NCBI RefSeq assembly: GCF_003626595.1
Contig: NZ_RBAK01000002.1
Location: 496,001 to 560,000 of the forward strand
Source: Micromonospora endolithica
GTDB lineage: Bacteria; Actinomycetota; Actinomycetes; Mycobacteriales; Micromonosporaceae
DNA length: 64,000 nucleotides
Direction: 5' to 3'
Shown: piece by piece, positions 18,160 through 27,196 of the stretch
Layout of the letters: each line of letters opens with the position of its first letter
Numbering within the stretch: position 1 is the first letter of the stretch
Translations under genes and position numbers: made by a program
The notes under the pieces: model-generated
What the model was told of the DNA's origin: nothing
The model's input: only the letters and a program-made list of their open reading frames with translations
The model's database searches: none

Positions 18160-19122
18160 TCAGCTCCGCAGGTCGAGCAGGGCCTTCCGTTCGACCTCGG
18201 TCAGCGGGCCACGGGCCTCGGCGGCGAGGCACTCGGCCAACTCGGTGCGGTTCTTCACCCCGAGCACCACGGTCGCCACGCCGGGGACGCTCAGGGCGTA
18301 CCGGTGGGCCAACGAGGCGGGCGACTCGCCGAACTCGGCGGCGAGCGCACGGAACCGCTCCGCCCGGGCGAAGTCGACCGCGACCGGGGCGTCGTCCGCC
18401 ACGGACCGGTCGATCTCCCCGGTGAGCGCTCCCGCAGCCACGGCACGGATCGCGATCACCGAGACGCCGTCGTCAACCGCGGCTCGGCGGATCTCGTCGT
18501 TCCGGGGTTCGGCCGACCCGCCGAGCAGCCACATGTCGCCACTGAGGTCAAGGGCGTTCACCACCGCCTGGACCGCATCCGGGCGCGGTTGCTGGTGCAT
18601 GGCGTCGATCACGGTCTGCGGGTGGCCGACACCGGTCAACCCCCAGGCCCGGATCTTGCCCTCGTCCCGCAGCCGTTCGAAGGTCGGCACCACCTGATCG
18701 CAGTACAGGTCCCAGCCGAGGGTCCGGGGAGTGGGACCGGTCCAGCCGTGCGGGTGCAGTTGGGAGTGGAGCAGGAAGAGATCCAGCTGCTCGCGGCCGA
18801 GCCGCTTCAGGGTGGCGTGCAGGCTGCGGATCATCTTCTCCGGGAGATCACCACCGTCCTGCTCGGGCAGTTCGATCTTGCTGGTGACGAGGACGTCCGA
18901 GGCCGGAATGGCGCGCAGGGCGGCACCGGCGACGTTCTCGGCCGCGTAGCCGTCACCGTAGGTCGGGGCCAGGTCGAGCATCGTGACGCCACCGTCGACG
19001 GCCGCCCGCACGGTCGCCACCGCCTCGGCCTGGTCGGTCGCCCCCCAGACACCGCCGATCCCGCCACCGCCCAGGGTGAGCGCGCTGACCGTGCCGAGAC
19101 GACCGAATTCCCTGCTGTGCAT
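18160..19122 (-). CDS. Aldo/keto reductase family oxidoreductase
   Basis: ATG 19122 has a GGAGGTG site 3 bases upstream; the product has 320 residues. It has a TIM-barrel AKR pattern: LGTVSALTLGGGGIGG, the TMLDLAPTYGDGYAAE segment holding the catalytic Asp and Tyr, VLVTSKIELP with the catalytic Lys, LDLFLLHSQ with the His, and the NADPH-binding C-terminal part PGVATVVLGVKN. It resembles L-fucose/D-threo-aldose-dehydrogenase-like AKRs. It may reduce a sugar or aldehyde. It lies beside tRNA-Lys at the start of the accessory block. Confidence 0.88.
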   Translation of the reverse strand: MHSREFGRLGTVSALTLGGGGIGGVWGATDQAEAVATVRAAVDGGVTMLDLAPTYGDGYAAENVAGAALRAIPASDVLVTSKIELPEQDGGDLPEKMIRSLHATLKRLGREQLDLFLLHSQLHPHGWTGPTPRTLGWDLYCDQVVPTFERLRDEGKIRAWGLTGVGHPQTVIDAMHQQPRPDAVQAVVNALDLSGDMWLLGGSAEPRNDEIRRAAVDDGVSVIAIRAVAAGALTGEIDRSVADDAPVAVDFARAERFRALAAEFGESPASLAHRYALSVPGVATVVLGVKNRTELAECLAAEARGPLTEVERKALLDLRS

Positions 19123-19173
19123 CTGCACCTCCGTGACGGAACGTGGCCGCCATTCTACTGACCGGAACACCGC

Positions 19174-20322
19174 TCACATCAATGCGCCGGCCCGCGCCCC
19201 GTGGAGCCGGAACAGCGCCGCGTACCGGTCCAGACACCCGTCCACACCGAACTCCTCCAGGGCCCGCTTGGCGCCCTCGCGCCGGGTGTCGGCGTCCCAG
19301 CCGAGCACGTCCAGCAGCGCCACGCGCAGTCCAGCCGGATCCCGCGGCTGGACGACCCTTCCCATCCCGGTCGCCAGGACCGGATAGCGGCCACCGGGCA
19401 GGTCGGTGGTGACCGACGGGATACCGCACATCATCGCCTCGGCCTGCGCGATACCGAAGGACTCGGCGATGGAGGGAAGGGCGAACGCGTCGATGGACGC
19501 GTAGAAGTCGTTGATCTGTCGGCCGCGGAGCAGCCCGAGGATCCGGATCCGGGGATCCCGTTCGGCGGCCGTCCGGATCCGGTCGATCACACTGCCGCCC
19601 GCGACGGTCAGATAGTCGCCGCCGACCAGCAGCCGCGCCTCGGGATCCGGGATCTCGGCGAACGCGGCGACCAGGTAGTCCAGGCCCTTGTCCGGCACGA
19701 TCCGGCCGAGGAAGCCGATGTGCGGGCCGCCGGTCTCCCGGTATGTCGCCTCCCCGCCGCGCCGGTCCAGACAGGGCGCCGGGATCGCGGACCGCTGGCT
19801 GGACCGCAGGATCGACCAGAGCTCCGAGTACTGCGCCTGGTCGTCGCTGTTGACGACGACGGCGTCCGAGCGGCGCAGCGTGACCCGCGACGACACCCGT
19901 ACCGCGGCCATCGCCGCCCGGGTCACCAGGGTGGGCGGCAGCCAGAGGTCGATGTGGTAGGTGGTCACCACCGGCACCCGCAGCGGCAGGGCGGTGATCA
20001 GCGCTCCCTCCAGCATCGGCAGGTGCAGGTTCACCACCCGCGAACGCCGGGCGATCCGGCGCACCAGGGACGGGAAGCCGGGACTGACCGGCCCACGGCC
20101 GACCGAGGCGACCACCGGGCTGCGGTAGACGTCGACGCCGTTACGGCTCTCCCGTAGCGGAAGCGCCGCGTCGTGCCGGACGGCGACCACCGCCACCCGC
20201 CAGCCCCGCCCGGCGAGGCCCTCGGCGAGCACCCGGGCCACCTCGGTCAGCCCGCTGACGTAGGGCGAGTAGTAGTTGACCGCGACGCAGAGGTCGTATT
20301 CGTGGGAGTCTTTGCTGCTCAC
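19174..20322 (-). CDS. GT4-type glycosyltransferase
   Basis: GTG 20322 behind GGAGAAG; 382 residues. A GT-B enzyme: the N-terminal domain starts YDLCVAVNYYSPYVSGLTEV. The nucleotide-sugar domain has IGFLGRIVPDKGLDYLV, LLVGGDYLTV, INDFYASIDAFALPS and the E-x7-E signature ESFGIAQAEAMMCGIPSV. It shares the long stretch PCLDRRGGE-x-x-YRETGG-x-H-x-GFLGRIV with the GT4 at 28.4 kb, so the two are paralogues. It follows the UbiA gene after 26 bp and belongs to the same minus-strand operon. It probably adds a sugar to a lipid-linked intermediate. Confidence 0.9.
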   Translation of the reverse strand: MSSKDSHEYDLCVAVNYYSPYVSGLTEVARVLAEGLAGRGWRVAVVAVRHDAALPLRESRNGVDVYRSPVVASVGRGPVSPGFPSLVRRIARRSRVVNLHLPMLEGALITALPLRVPVVTTYHIDLWLPPTLVTRAAMAAVRVSSRVTLRRSDAVVVNSDDQAQYSELWSILRSSQRSAIPAPCLDRRGGEATYRETGGPHIGFLGRIVPDKGLDYLVAAFAEIPDPEARLLVGGDYLTVAGGSVIDRIRTAAERDPRIRILGLLRGRQINDFYASIDAFALPSIAESFGIAQAEAMMCGIPSVTTDLPGGRYPVLATGMGRVVQPRDPAGLRVALLDVLGWDADTRREGAKRALEEFGVDGCLDRYAALFRLHGARAGALM

Positions 20323-20348
20323 GGGCTTCTCCAAGGGGTGTCGAACGG

Positions 20349-21338
20349 TTACCGGACGGGCCAGGCGCTGGCCAGCATCGCCTGCGCCAGCACCGCGGCC
20401 CACAGGCCGAGGTTGACCAGCAGCGCGCGGTCCCGGACGAGGTCCTCGACCGGATCGCCACCGGAGCCGCCGATGGCGATCATCTGCAGGTAGCGGTGTA
20501 CCGCGAACGCGGCGAACGGGAAGGTCAGCCCCGCGGTGATCGGTCCGTACGGCGGTGTCTGGGTCCAGACGAAGGCGACGTAGCCGATCAGCGCCGCCAC
20601 CAGGTTCACCACCACGACCTGGTCAAGGAAGTGGACCGAGTAGGCGCGCAGCGACGGCCGGTGCTCGCCGGCCTCACCGCCCGCGGCCGACAGTGCGGCG
20701 AGTTCGTGGCGTCGCTTGCCGAGGGAGAGCGCGAGGCACGCGCAGTAGACCCCGATCAGCAGCGCCGGATGAACGGCCGCGCCGACGGCGATGGTGCCGG
20801 CCAGCACCCGCAGGACGAATCCGATGGAGACGACCGACACGTCGACCAGGGGCTGATGCTTGAGCGCCAGGCAGTACCAGAGGTTGAGGGCGAGATAGCC
20901 GGCGACGACGACGCCGGTCAGGGCGGGTAGCAGGGTGGTCAGGGCGGCGGTGCCGGCGAGCAGGGCGACGAGGAGGATGACCGCGGCGGTCGTGCTCACC
21001 CGCCCGCTCGCCAGTGGACGGTTTCGTTTGACCGGGTGTACCCGGTCGCGCTCCCGGTCCCTCAGGTCGTTGAAGACGTACACGGCCGAGGCGGCGGCCA
21101 GAAAGCTCAGCAGCGTGCCGAGCAGCGGCACGATATGGGTCACCGCGGCGCCGGGTGCGGCCACGAGCGGCGCCGCCAGCACCAGGCCGCCCTTGACCCA
21201 CTGGCGGGGCCGCAGCAGGACGAACAGTCCGGTGACGCGGGCCAGCGGTTTCAGCGCCTGTACGGCGACCGCCGGGTCGACGGAGACCACGGGCAGGTCC
21301 GACGAGGTGGGGTTCGGGACTTCCAGGGCGTGATTCAT
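20349..21338 (-). CDS. UbiA-family prenyltransferase, decaprenyl-phosphate phosphoribosyltransferase-like
   Basis: ATG 21338 behind GGAGAGG; 329 residues with about eight membrane helices. The first Asp-rich motif is NDLRDRERDRVHPVKRNRP (about 88-106), close to the N-D-x2-D-x3-D-x2-HP-x-KR-x-RP form of mycobacterial Rv3806c-type enzymes rather than menaquinone UbiA proteins. RPRQWVKG near the N-terminus is also typical. Rv3806c-like enzymes move phosphoribose from PRPP to polyprenyl phosphate. Lying between an epimerase and a GT4, it may make a polyprenyl-phospho-pentose donor. The exact acceptor is inferred. Confidence 0.82.
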   Translation of the reverse strand: MNHALEVPNPTSSDLPVVSVDPAVAVQALKPLARVTGLFVLLRPRQWVKGGLVLAAPLVAAPGAAVTHIVPLLGTLLSFLAAASAVYVFNDLRDRERDRVHPVKRNRPLASGRVSTTAAVILLVALLAGTAALTTLLPALTGVVVAGYLALNLWYCLALKHQPLVDVSVVSIGFVLRVLAGTIAVGAAVHPALLIGVYCACLALSLGKRRHELAALSAAGGEAGEHRPSLRAYSVHFLDQVVVVNLVAALIGYVAFVWTQTPPYGPITAGLTFPFAAFAVHRYLQMIAIGGSGGDPVEDLVRDRALLVNLGLWAAVLAQAMLASAWPVR

Positions 21339-21366
21339 GGCGGACCTCTCCTTGCTCCGTGGAGTG

Positions 21367-22398
21367 TCAGAACAGCGCCTTCGCCAGGCTCAGGGCGCCC
21401 TGCTTCCAGGGGTCGCGGTGGGTACGTCCGGCGCTGCGCCGCGCCCCGGCGGCGTTCGCCCGCCACCACTCGTACGTCTTCAGCAACGCCTGTTCGTTGC
21501 TGAACCGCGGACTGAACCCGAGCCGCTGGGTGGCCCGGTCGATCGAGACGTACGAGTCCCGGGTGAGCTTGTGCACGAGTCGCTTGTAGACCGGGGAGAG
21601 CCGCGTCGCGGCGAGTACGCGCAGCGCGGCGACGGCGGGCCCGACCGGCATGGCCAGGACCCGCCTGCCGTGGCCGGCGGCGTCCAGGACCGCCTGGAAG
21701 TCCTCCCGCAGGGTGCGGAACTCGCGCGCGCCGATGTTGAACGTGTCGTTGGCCTTGTCGTCGGGCGCCTCGCAGATCAGCTGGATCGCCGCGCAGAGGT
21801 CCTCGACGTCGAGCATCTGGGTGGCGACGTCGCCGCCGCCGATCAGCGGGAAGTGCCGGCCCTCGTCGGCCCACTCGAAGAGCATGGCGAAGAGACCGAG
21901 ACGCTCCTCGCCGAGGAAGGTCTTGGGCCGCAGGATCGGGGCGCAGAGGCCCCGTTCGCGTTGCCGGAGCACGACGGTCTCGGCGCCGAGCTTCGCAGCC
22001 GAGTAGGGGTCCACCGGTTCGCACGGGTAGTCCTCCGGCGTGGGGCAGTCCCGGGGCAGTCCGTAGACGGCGGTGGACGAGATGTGCACGAACCGGTCCA
22101 CACCGGCCCGCCGCGCCGCGGCCAGCGCCGAGCCGGTGCCCTCCACGTCGACCGATCGGATCTCCGCCGCCCGGTGGCTGGGCAACGCGGCGGCGGAGTG
22201 GATGACCACGTCGGCGGAGCGGAAGGCGCGGGTCATCGCCTCGACGTCCCGGACGTCGGCCCGGACGAAGGTCGCCCGCCCTCGCACCCGGGGCGCGAGT
22301 GGACGGATGTCCACTCCGGTCCATGTCACTCCCGGCCAGGGGCGCGCCAGCAGCGCGGTGCCCAACATGCCGGCGGCTCCGGTCACCACAACGTGCAC
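21367..22398 (-). CDS. NAD-dependent epimerase/dehydratase (extended SDR)
   Basis: The start chosen is GTG 22398, 5 bases after GGAGG, giving VHVVVTGAAGMLGTALL; another GTG lies 2 codons upstream. Product of 343 residues. The Rossmann motif is TGAAGMLG, with ADVRDVEAM and SAAALPS, the catalytic VHISSTAVYG serine and YSAAK Tyr/Lys pair, and RPKTFLGE as sugar-nucleotide contact. It is a sugar-nucleotide (or polyprenyl-phospho-sugar) epimerase or reductase. It starts the operon epimerase-UbiA-GT4. Confidence 0.88.
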   Translation of the reverse strand: MHVVVTGAAGMLGTALLARPWPGVTWTGVDIRPLAPRVRGRATFVRADVRDVEAMTRAFRSADVVIHSAAALPSHRAAEIRSVDVEGTGSALAAARRAGVDRFVHISSTAVYGLPRDCPTPEDYPCEPVDPYSAAKLGAETVVLRQRERGLCAPILRPKTFLGEERLGLFAMLFEWADEGRHFPLIGGGDVATQMLDVEDLCAAIQLICEAPDDKANDTFNIGAREFRTLREDFQAVLDAAGHGRRVLAMPVGPAVAALRVLAATRLSPVYKRLVHKLTRDSYVSIDRATQRLGFSPRFSNEQALLKTYEWWRANAAGARRSAGRTHRDPWKQGALSLAKALF

Positions 22399-22809
22399 TT
22401 CCACCTCCCGTTTCGAAGAAATGCCGCGCTCTCGACGGCAGTGTCACGACTGCACTGCGGCCACATTTCCGGCATTCGCCGTTATCGGAAATTCACCGAC
22501 CGACCATCCGCCGGTCACCGCTACCGACCAATCGGGCCGGCCCGCCAAATGCCGGGCAAGTCGCATACCGGACCGACCAGCCCCGGCCCGCCGACGCCAG
22601 CTCCGGTGTGAGCGTCGATAGGCTTCGCCTGCTCCATCCGGCGGCTCCTTCCTCGGTGGTGAATCCGGTATTGGCACTCGTGACGCTAGTGAGTGACGAT
22701 TGCCCCCTCCTTGGTGTCCGGAACAAGCTTCGAGCAAGGTGCCGATCGATACCTTTTTCCCGGCCGGTACCGACCTCGGCGGGAACCGGAGCCACGTAAA
22801 GGAGTTGCC
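22399..22809. promoter_or_regulatory. Divergent promoter region between epimerase and EEP genes
   Basis: A 411-bp stretch without a convincing gene, more AT-rich than its neighbours near 22440-22500 and 22660-22790. It must hold promoters for both arms of the glycoconjugate cluster. I see a loose CACTC/GAGTG inverted pair near 22674-22696 but no repeat set I can assign to the SARP regulator. Confidence 0.4.
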
Positions 22810-24012
22810 ATGACGGAAGCGGCGGCAAGAACGACCGCAATAATGGACGAAAAGGATCCGGAGTTGTCGCCGGAGCCTTCCGCCCGGTCCCGGCGGGCCC
22901 GCTGGGGGGTGCGCCTCGCGGCCGTGGCCTGCGTGGGCTGGCTGGTCGTCGTCGTGCTGCACCACCTGCTCAGCGCCCGGACGTACGTGTGGGGACCGGT
23001 GGACCTGCTGCCGCCGATCGTCTGGGCGGTGGTCCCGGTGGTGCTGCTGCCCGTCGCCTGGCTGGCGCGGCCGATGCGCGGGCGGCTGGTCGGGGCGGCA
23101 CTGCTCGCCCTCGTACTCGGCCTCGGCTACAGCGGGATCAACTTCGCGACGGTGTTCCACACCCCGCCACCGGCGCCCGCCGACGCCGTCAAGGTGGTGA
23201 CCTGGAACACCGAGTACTGGGACCAGGACCGGCGCAACGGCGGGGAGCAGCGCACCACCACGGCGCAGTTCTACGACTTCCTGCGGGAGATGGACGCCGA
23301 CGTCTACATGCTGCACGAGTACGCCAACGTCGACGACTCGCTGGTCGACATTTTCGCGCAGGCGTACGAGATCGACCAGACGGCGCAGTTGAAGGCCGCG
23401 TTCCCCGGCTACACGATCGTCCGCGAGGGGCGCAACGTCACGCTCACCCGGCTGCCGGTGGTCGGGCACGCGTGGCTCGACTCGCAGCCGTACCTGCCGG
23501 ACGATCTCAAGCCGGTGCCGCCGGCCCTTGTCGACCGACCACTGTTCTACACGTCGCAGGCGCTGCGTACCGACATCCGGGTCAACGGCCAGGTCGTGTC
23601 GTTCTACAACTCGCACATCTTCCAGCCGCCGGTCCGGATCCTGCTGCTGCGCAGCGACGACGACCGGAACATGTTCGAGATCGACCGGTTCAACTTCGAG
23701 ATCCGGCAGGCCAGCTACCGGGCCATCGCCGCCGACCTGGAGAAGAACCCGAACCGGGCGGTGATGGCCGGCGACCTGAACACCTCACCGTCGATGAATC
23801 TCCTCGACATGGTCTCCGACCGGCTCGTCGACCAGAGCAGGGCGCTCTCCTCGCTCTACCCGGTCACCTGGCCGGTTGGCGACAAGCCGCGAATGTGGCG
23901 TATCGATTGGCTCTTCACCACTCCGGACATCAAGGTGCACAGTTACGACCTGACCCTCCCCAAGGGCCTGTCCGACCACAAGGCCCAGCAGTTCGTCATC
24001 TCGGCGCCCTGA
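22810..24012 (+). CDS. Membrane-anchored endonuclease/exonuclease/phosphatase (EEP) family protein
   Basis: ATG 22810 behind AAAGGAG; 400 residues. Three membrane helices lie at about 35-55, 62-82 and 90-110. The EEP domain follows: VVTWNTEYWDQD, the Mg-binding Glu in YMLHEYAN, VSFYNSHIF, VMAGDLNTSPSMN, RIDWLF and the terminal SDHKAQ His. The predicted orientation puts the catalytic domain outside. EEP enzymes cleave phosphoesters of nucleic acids, inositides or lipids. Here a lipid-linked sugar phosphate is an attractive but unproven substrate. Confidence 0.85.
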   Translation: MTEAAARTTAIMDEKDPELSPEPSARSRRARWGVRLAAVACVGWLVVVVLHHLLSARTYVWGPVDLLPPIVWAVVPVVLLPVAWLARPMRGRLVGAALLALVLGLGYSGINFATVFHTPPPAPADAVKVVTWNTEYWDQDRRNGGEQRTTTAQFYDFLREMDADVYMLHEYANVDDSLVDIFAQAYEIDQTAQLKAAFPGYTIVREGRNVTLTRLPVVGHAWLDSQPYLPDDLKPVPPALVDRPLFYTSQALRTDIRVNGQVVSFYNSHIFQPPVRILLLRSDDDRNMFEIDRFNFEIRQASYRAIAADLEKNPNRAVMAGDLNTSPSMNLLDMVSDRLVDQSRALSSLYPVTWPVGDKPRMWRIDWLFTTPDIKVHSYDLTLPKGLSDHKAQQFVISAP

Positions 24013-24214
24013 CCGAGATGAGCGTCACATTGGCGCGAAACACGCGGTGGCAGGCCATCCCGAGCATTTAACGAGCATGAAACCGATCGATGGCTGTCTA
24101 CCGATGTCGATCAGGCACTAAGGTGGTCAACGGGTCTTCTCGACGACGAGAAACCGACGAGTAGGTGCGTCGTCCACCTCCCAGCGCAGCCGAATTCCTG
24201 CCGGAGGAGCATCA

Positions 24215-25240
24215 ATGAAGCCCGCCAAGACGCCACTGGTGTCAGTGGTAATCCCCTGTCACAACAGCCGGAAGACCATCGCCCTGAGCGTGCTCTCGGC
24301 ATTGCACCAGACCCACCCGTCGGTCGAGGTCATCGTCGTCGACGACGCCAGCACCGACGAGACGCCGGAGATCGTCAGAAAACTCGGTTGCACGCTCATC
24401 GAACTGACCGACAATGTCGGTGCCGGCCCCGCCCGCAACCGCGGCATAGCCGCGAGTAGCGGCGACATCCTCTTCTTCCTCGACTCCGATGTCGCCCTCG
24501 CCCCCGACGCGGTCGCCAACGCCGTGAAGATCTTCGAGGAGAACCCGTCCTACGGAGCCGTCTGGGGCGTCTACGGCGACCGCCCCCTGGTCGACGACGG
24601 CGTGGTGGAGTGGGTGCAGGTGCTCTACGGCCACTACCGCGCCACCCGCAAGCTCGGGCCGGCACGGACCGGCCACTTCGCCAGCGGCGCCGTGCCCCGC
24701 TGGGTCATCGACGACATCGGGGCTTTCGACGAGCGGCTGCGCGGCCAGTACGCCAACGAGGACCACGAGTTCAGCCTCCGGATCGCGGAACACCACCCGG
24801 TCACCCGCACCCTGTCCGTGGTCGGGTACCACGACGACGACGACCAGCTGTCCTCGATCCTGCGGAAGCTCTACCGGCGGGCCGGCTCACTGGTTCCCCT
24901 CGTGCTCAAGCAACGCGAGCTGAAGCCCGAGCGGGAGGCCACCCACCGGCCCGCCGAGGTCGCGGCCGCCTTCCTGGCCACCACCAGCCTCCCCCTGGTA
25001 CTGGTCTCCCCCTACCTGGCGGCCGTTCCGGTCGCCTTCCTGACGTGGTTCATCGGCGTCGACCTCCCCCTGTTGAACTACGTCCGACGCACCGCGGGCT
25101 GGCGGCTGGTCCCGCCGAGCGCGCTCCTCAGTTTTCTGTACAGTCTCGCGATTTCCGCGGGCGCGTTGAGTGGTGGCCTGCGCTACGTGCTCGACGCGCG
25201 CTTCCGACAGAGGTACCGGACACCGGCCGGCGTCCATTAG
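24215..25240 (+). CDS. GT2-family glycosyltransferase with C-terminal membrane segments
   Basis: ATG 24215 behind GGAGGAG; 341 residues. The GT-A domain has VSVVIPCHNSRKTI, VIVVDDASTDETPEI, GAGPARNRGIAASSG and the metal-binding FLDSDVAL. YANEDHEFSLRI supplies the ED acceptor-site motif. Two or three hydrophobic helices (about 245-320) anchor it to the membrane. It is a paralogue of the GT2 at 29.5 kb. It is likely polymerising or decorating a lipid-linked glycan. The 202-bp gap before it has no gene. Confidence 0.9.
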   Translation: MKPAKTPLVSVVIPCHNSRKTIALSVLSALHQTHPSVEVIVVDDASTDETPEIVRKLGCTLIELTDNVGAGPARNRGIAASSGDILFFLDSDVALAPDAVANAVKIFEENPSYGAVWGVYGDRPLVDDGVVEWVQVLYGHYRATRKLGPARTGHFASGAVPRWVIDDIGAFDERLRGQYANEDHEFSLRIAEHHPVTRTLSVVGYHDDDDQLSSILRKLYRRAGSLVPLVLKQRELKPEREATHRPAEVAAAFLATTSLPLVLVSPYLAAVPVAFLTWFIGVDLPLLNYVRRTAGWRLVPPSALLSFLYSLAISAGALSGGLRYVLDARFRQRYRTPAGVH

Positions 25241-25279
25241 TACGCCGGCCGTCGTCAGACGTGATGACGGGGAGAGCAT

Positions 25280-27154
25280 GTGAGGATCCGACTACTGGGA
25301 CCCATCGAGGTGGAGTCAGCGGGTGGCCCGCTGGATGTAGGGCCACGGCAGCGTCGCGCGGTCCTGGCGGCCCTGGCCGTGGACGCCGGTACGCCGGTGT
25401 CGATCGACACCCTGACCGAACGGGTGTGGGGGCCGGCGGCTCCGGAGGCGCCCCGCAGCGCCCTCTACGCCCACGTCGCCCGGCTGCGCCGGGCCCTGGC
25501 GCAGGTCGACGACGGCTCCGGAAAACCCGTCGGCCTGAGTCGCCACGGGGACGGCTACGTGCTGGACGTCGAGCGCCAACAGGTGGACCTGCACCGGTTG
25601 AACCGTCTCATCGACACCGGCCGCGCGGCGACGCGGATCAGCGACGAGACGCGGATCGCCGCGCTGCGCGAGGCGATGGACCTGTGGCGGGGGGATCCAC
25701 TCGCCACCCTGGCCAGTGACTGGGCCAACCGGGTCAGGCGCAGCGTGGCATCGCAGTTGATCAGTTTGGCCGGCGCCTGGGGCGCCGAGGAGCTGCGACT
25801 CGGCAGCCCGGAGGCGGTCGCCGAGCGGTTGGCCCGGGTCCTCGGTTCGTACCCGCTCGCCGAGCCGCTCGTGTCGCTGCAGATGCGGGCGCTCTGCGCG
25901 ATGGGACGTACCCCCGAGGCGTTGCAGTACTACGTCGACACCCGCGCGCAGGTCGTCGAGCAGTTCGGCGCCGAACCCGGCCCCGAGTTGCGTAACCTGC
26001 ACGTCGCCATACTCCGCGGCGAACTCGACGAGCCGTACCCGGGCAACGCCGGCCCGGTCTCCACCCCGATCCGGCACGTGCCGCGGCAGCTGCCCGCCGA
26101 CATCGCCCGATTCTCCGGCCGGCATGACGACCTCGCACCGATCCTGAGCTGGCTGAACCCCGCCAGCACGGGGGACTCGGCCCCGGTGGTGTCGATCTAC
26201 GGGACCGCCGGGGTGGGGAAGTCCACCCTGGCCATCCACGCCGCGCACAAGCTCACCAGCCGGTACCCGGACGGCCAGTTGTACATCGCCCTGCGCGGCA
26301 CCAGCGTGGACGCGGAGCCGCTGACGCCGGTCGACGCACTCGCCCGGCTGCTGCGCACCCTCGGGGTCAGCATGAGCTGCGACCAGGAGCAGGTCGACGA
26401 GGCCGCGGCCCTGTTCCGCTCGGTCGTCGCCGGGCGACGGCTGCTACTGGTCCTCGACAACGCCGTCGACGCCGCCCAGGTGCGCCCGCTGCTGCCCAGC
26501 GGCGCCGGCTGCGCGACGCTGGTGACCAGCCGTCAGCCGCTGGCGGGGCTCAGCGACGTGCGCCAGCTGCGCGTCGGACCGCTCACCGTCCCGGACGCCA
26601 TCGCGCTGCTGAGCCACTGGGTCGGGGCGGAACGGGTGGCGGCGGAGCCGGAGGCCGCGACCGCGATCGCCGAGTGGTGCGAGTGCCTGCCGCTGGCGCT
26701 GCGCATCGTCGGTGCCCGCCTCGTGGCCCGTCCCGGCTGGCCACTCGCCGAGCTGCGCGACCGACTGGCCGACGAGCGCCGCCGGCTGGACAATCTCGAG
26801 TTCGACGGGGTCGGCCTGCGGGCCAGCATGGCCGGCTCCTACGACCGTCTCTCCGGCAGCCCGGACCGCTCCGAGCGCGCTATCGCCGAGGCGTTCAAGT
26901 TGCTGGGCACGTCGCCGATGACGGAACTCAGCCGGTCGACCGCCGCCCGGGTGCTCGCCCGCTCGGAGGCACACACCGAACGCATCCTGGAGCGTCTGGT
27001 CGACGCACAGCTGTTGGAGACCTCGACGCCGGGCAGTTACCGAATGGGTGAACTGCTGCGGCTGTACGCCCGGGAACGCTTCGCCGGGCCCGAGGGAGAA
27101 ATGACCGGCGACCCGTCGGACAAGGAAGAAGCAAGCGGTTCGCGGTTAGCGTGA
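25280..27154 (+). CDS. SARP/AfsR-type transcriptional activator with NB-ARC domain
   Basis: GTG 25280, 624 residues. An OmpR-type winged helix (about 5-92, RQRRAVLAALAVDAG and ALYAHVARLRRAL) is followed by the bacterial transcriptional activator domain (about 97-245, ending FGAEPGPELRNLHVAIL). An NB-ARC/STAND NTPase comes next: Walker A GTAGVGKST near 307, Walker B LLLVLDNAVDAAQ, then LVTSRQPL. The TPR array of full AfsR proteins is absent. Such regulators activate biosynthetic clusters. Its position between the two halves of the glycosyltransferase cluster makes it the pathway regulator. Confidence 0.93.
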   Translation: MRIRLLGPIEVESAGGPLDVGPRQRRAVLAALAVDAGTPVSIDTLTERVWGPAAPEAPRSALYAHVARLRRALAQVDDGSGKPVGLSRHGDGYVLDVERQQVDLHRLNRLIDTGRAATRISDETRIAALREAMDLWRGDPLATLASDWANRVRRSVASQLISLAGAWGAEELRLGSPEAVAERLARVLGSYPLAEPLVSLQMRALCAMGRTPEALQYYVDTRAQVVEQFGAEPGPELRNLHVAILRGELDEPYPGNAGPVSTPIRHVPRQLPADIARFSGRHDDLAPILSWLNPASTGDSAPVVSIYGTAGVGKSTLAIHAAHKLTSRYPDGQLYIALRGTSVDAEPLTPVDALARLLRTLGVSMSCDQEQVDEAAALFRSVVAGRRLLLVLDNAVDAAQVRPLLPSGAGCATLVTSRQPLAGLSDVRQLRVGPLTVPDAIALLSHWVGAERVAAEPEAATAIAEWCECLPLALRIVGARLVARPGWPLAELRDRLADERRRLDNLEFDGVGLRASMAGSYDRLSGSPDRSERAIAEAFKLLGTSPMTELSRSTAARVLARSEAHTERILERLVDAQLLETSTPGSYRMGELLRLYARERFAGPEGEMTGDPSDKEEASGSRLA

Positions 27155-27196
27155 GCCACCAGCTCGATTCCTTTCCACGATCGGAGAAGGTGCCGC

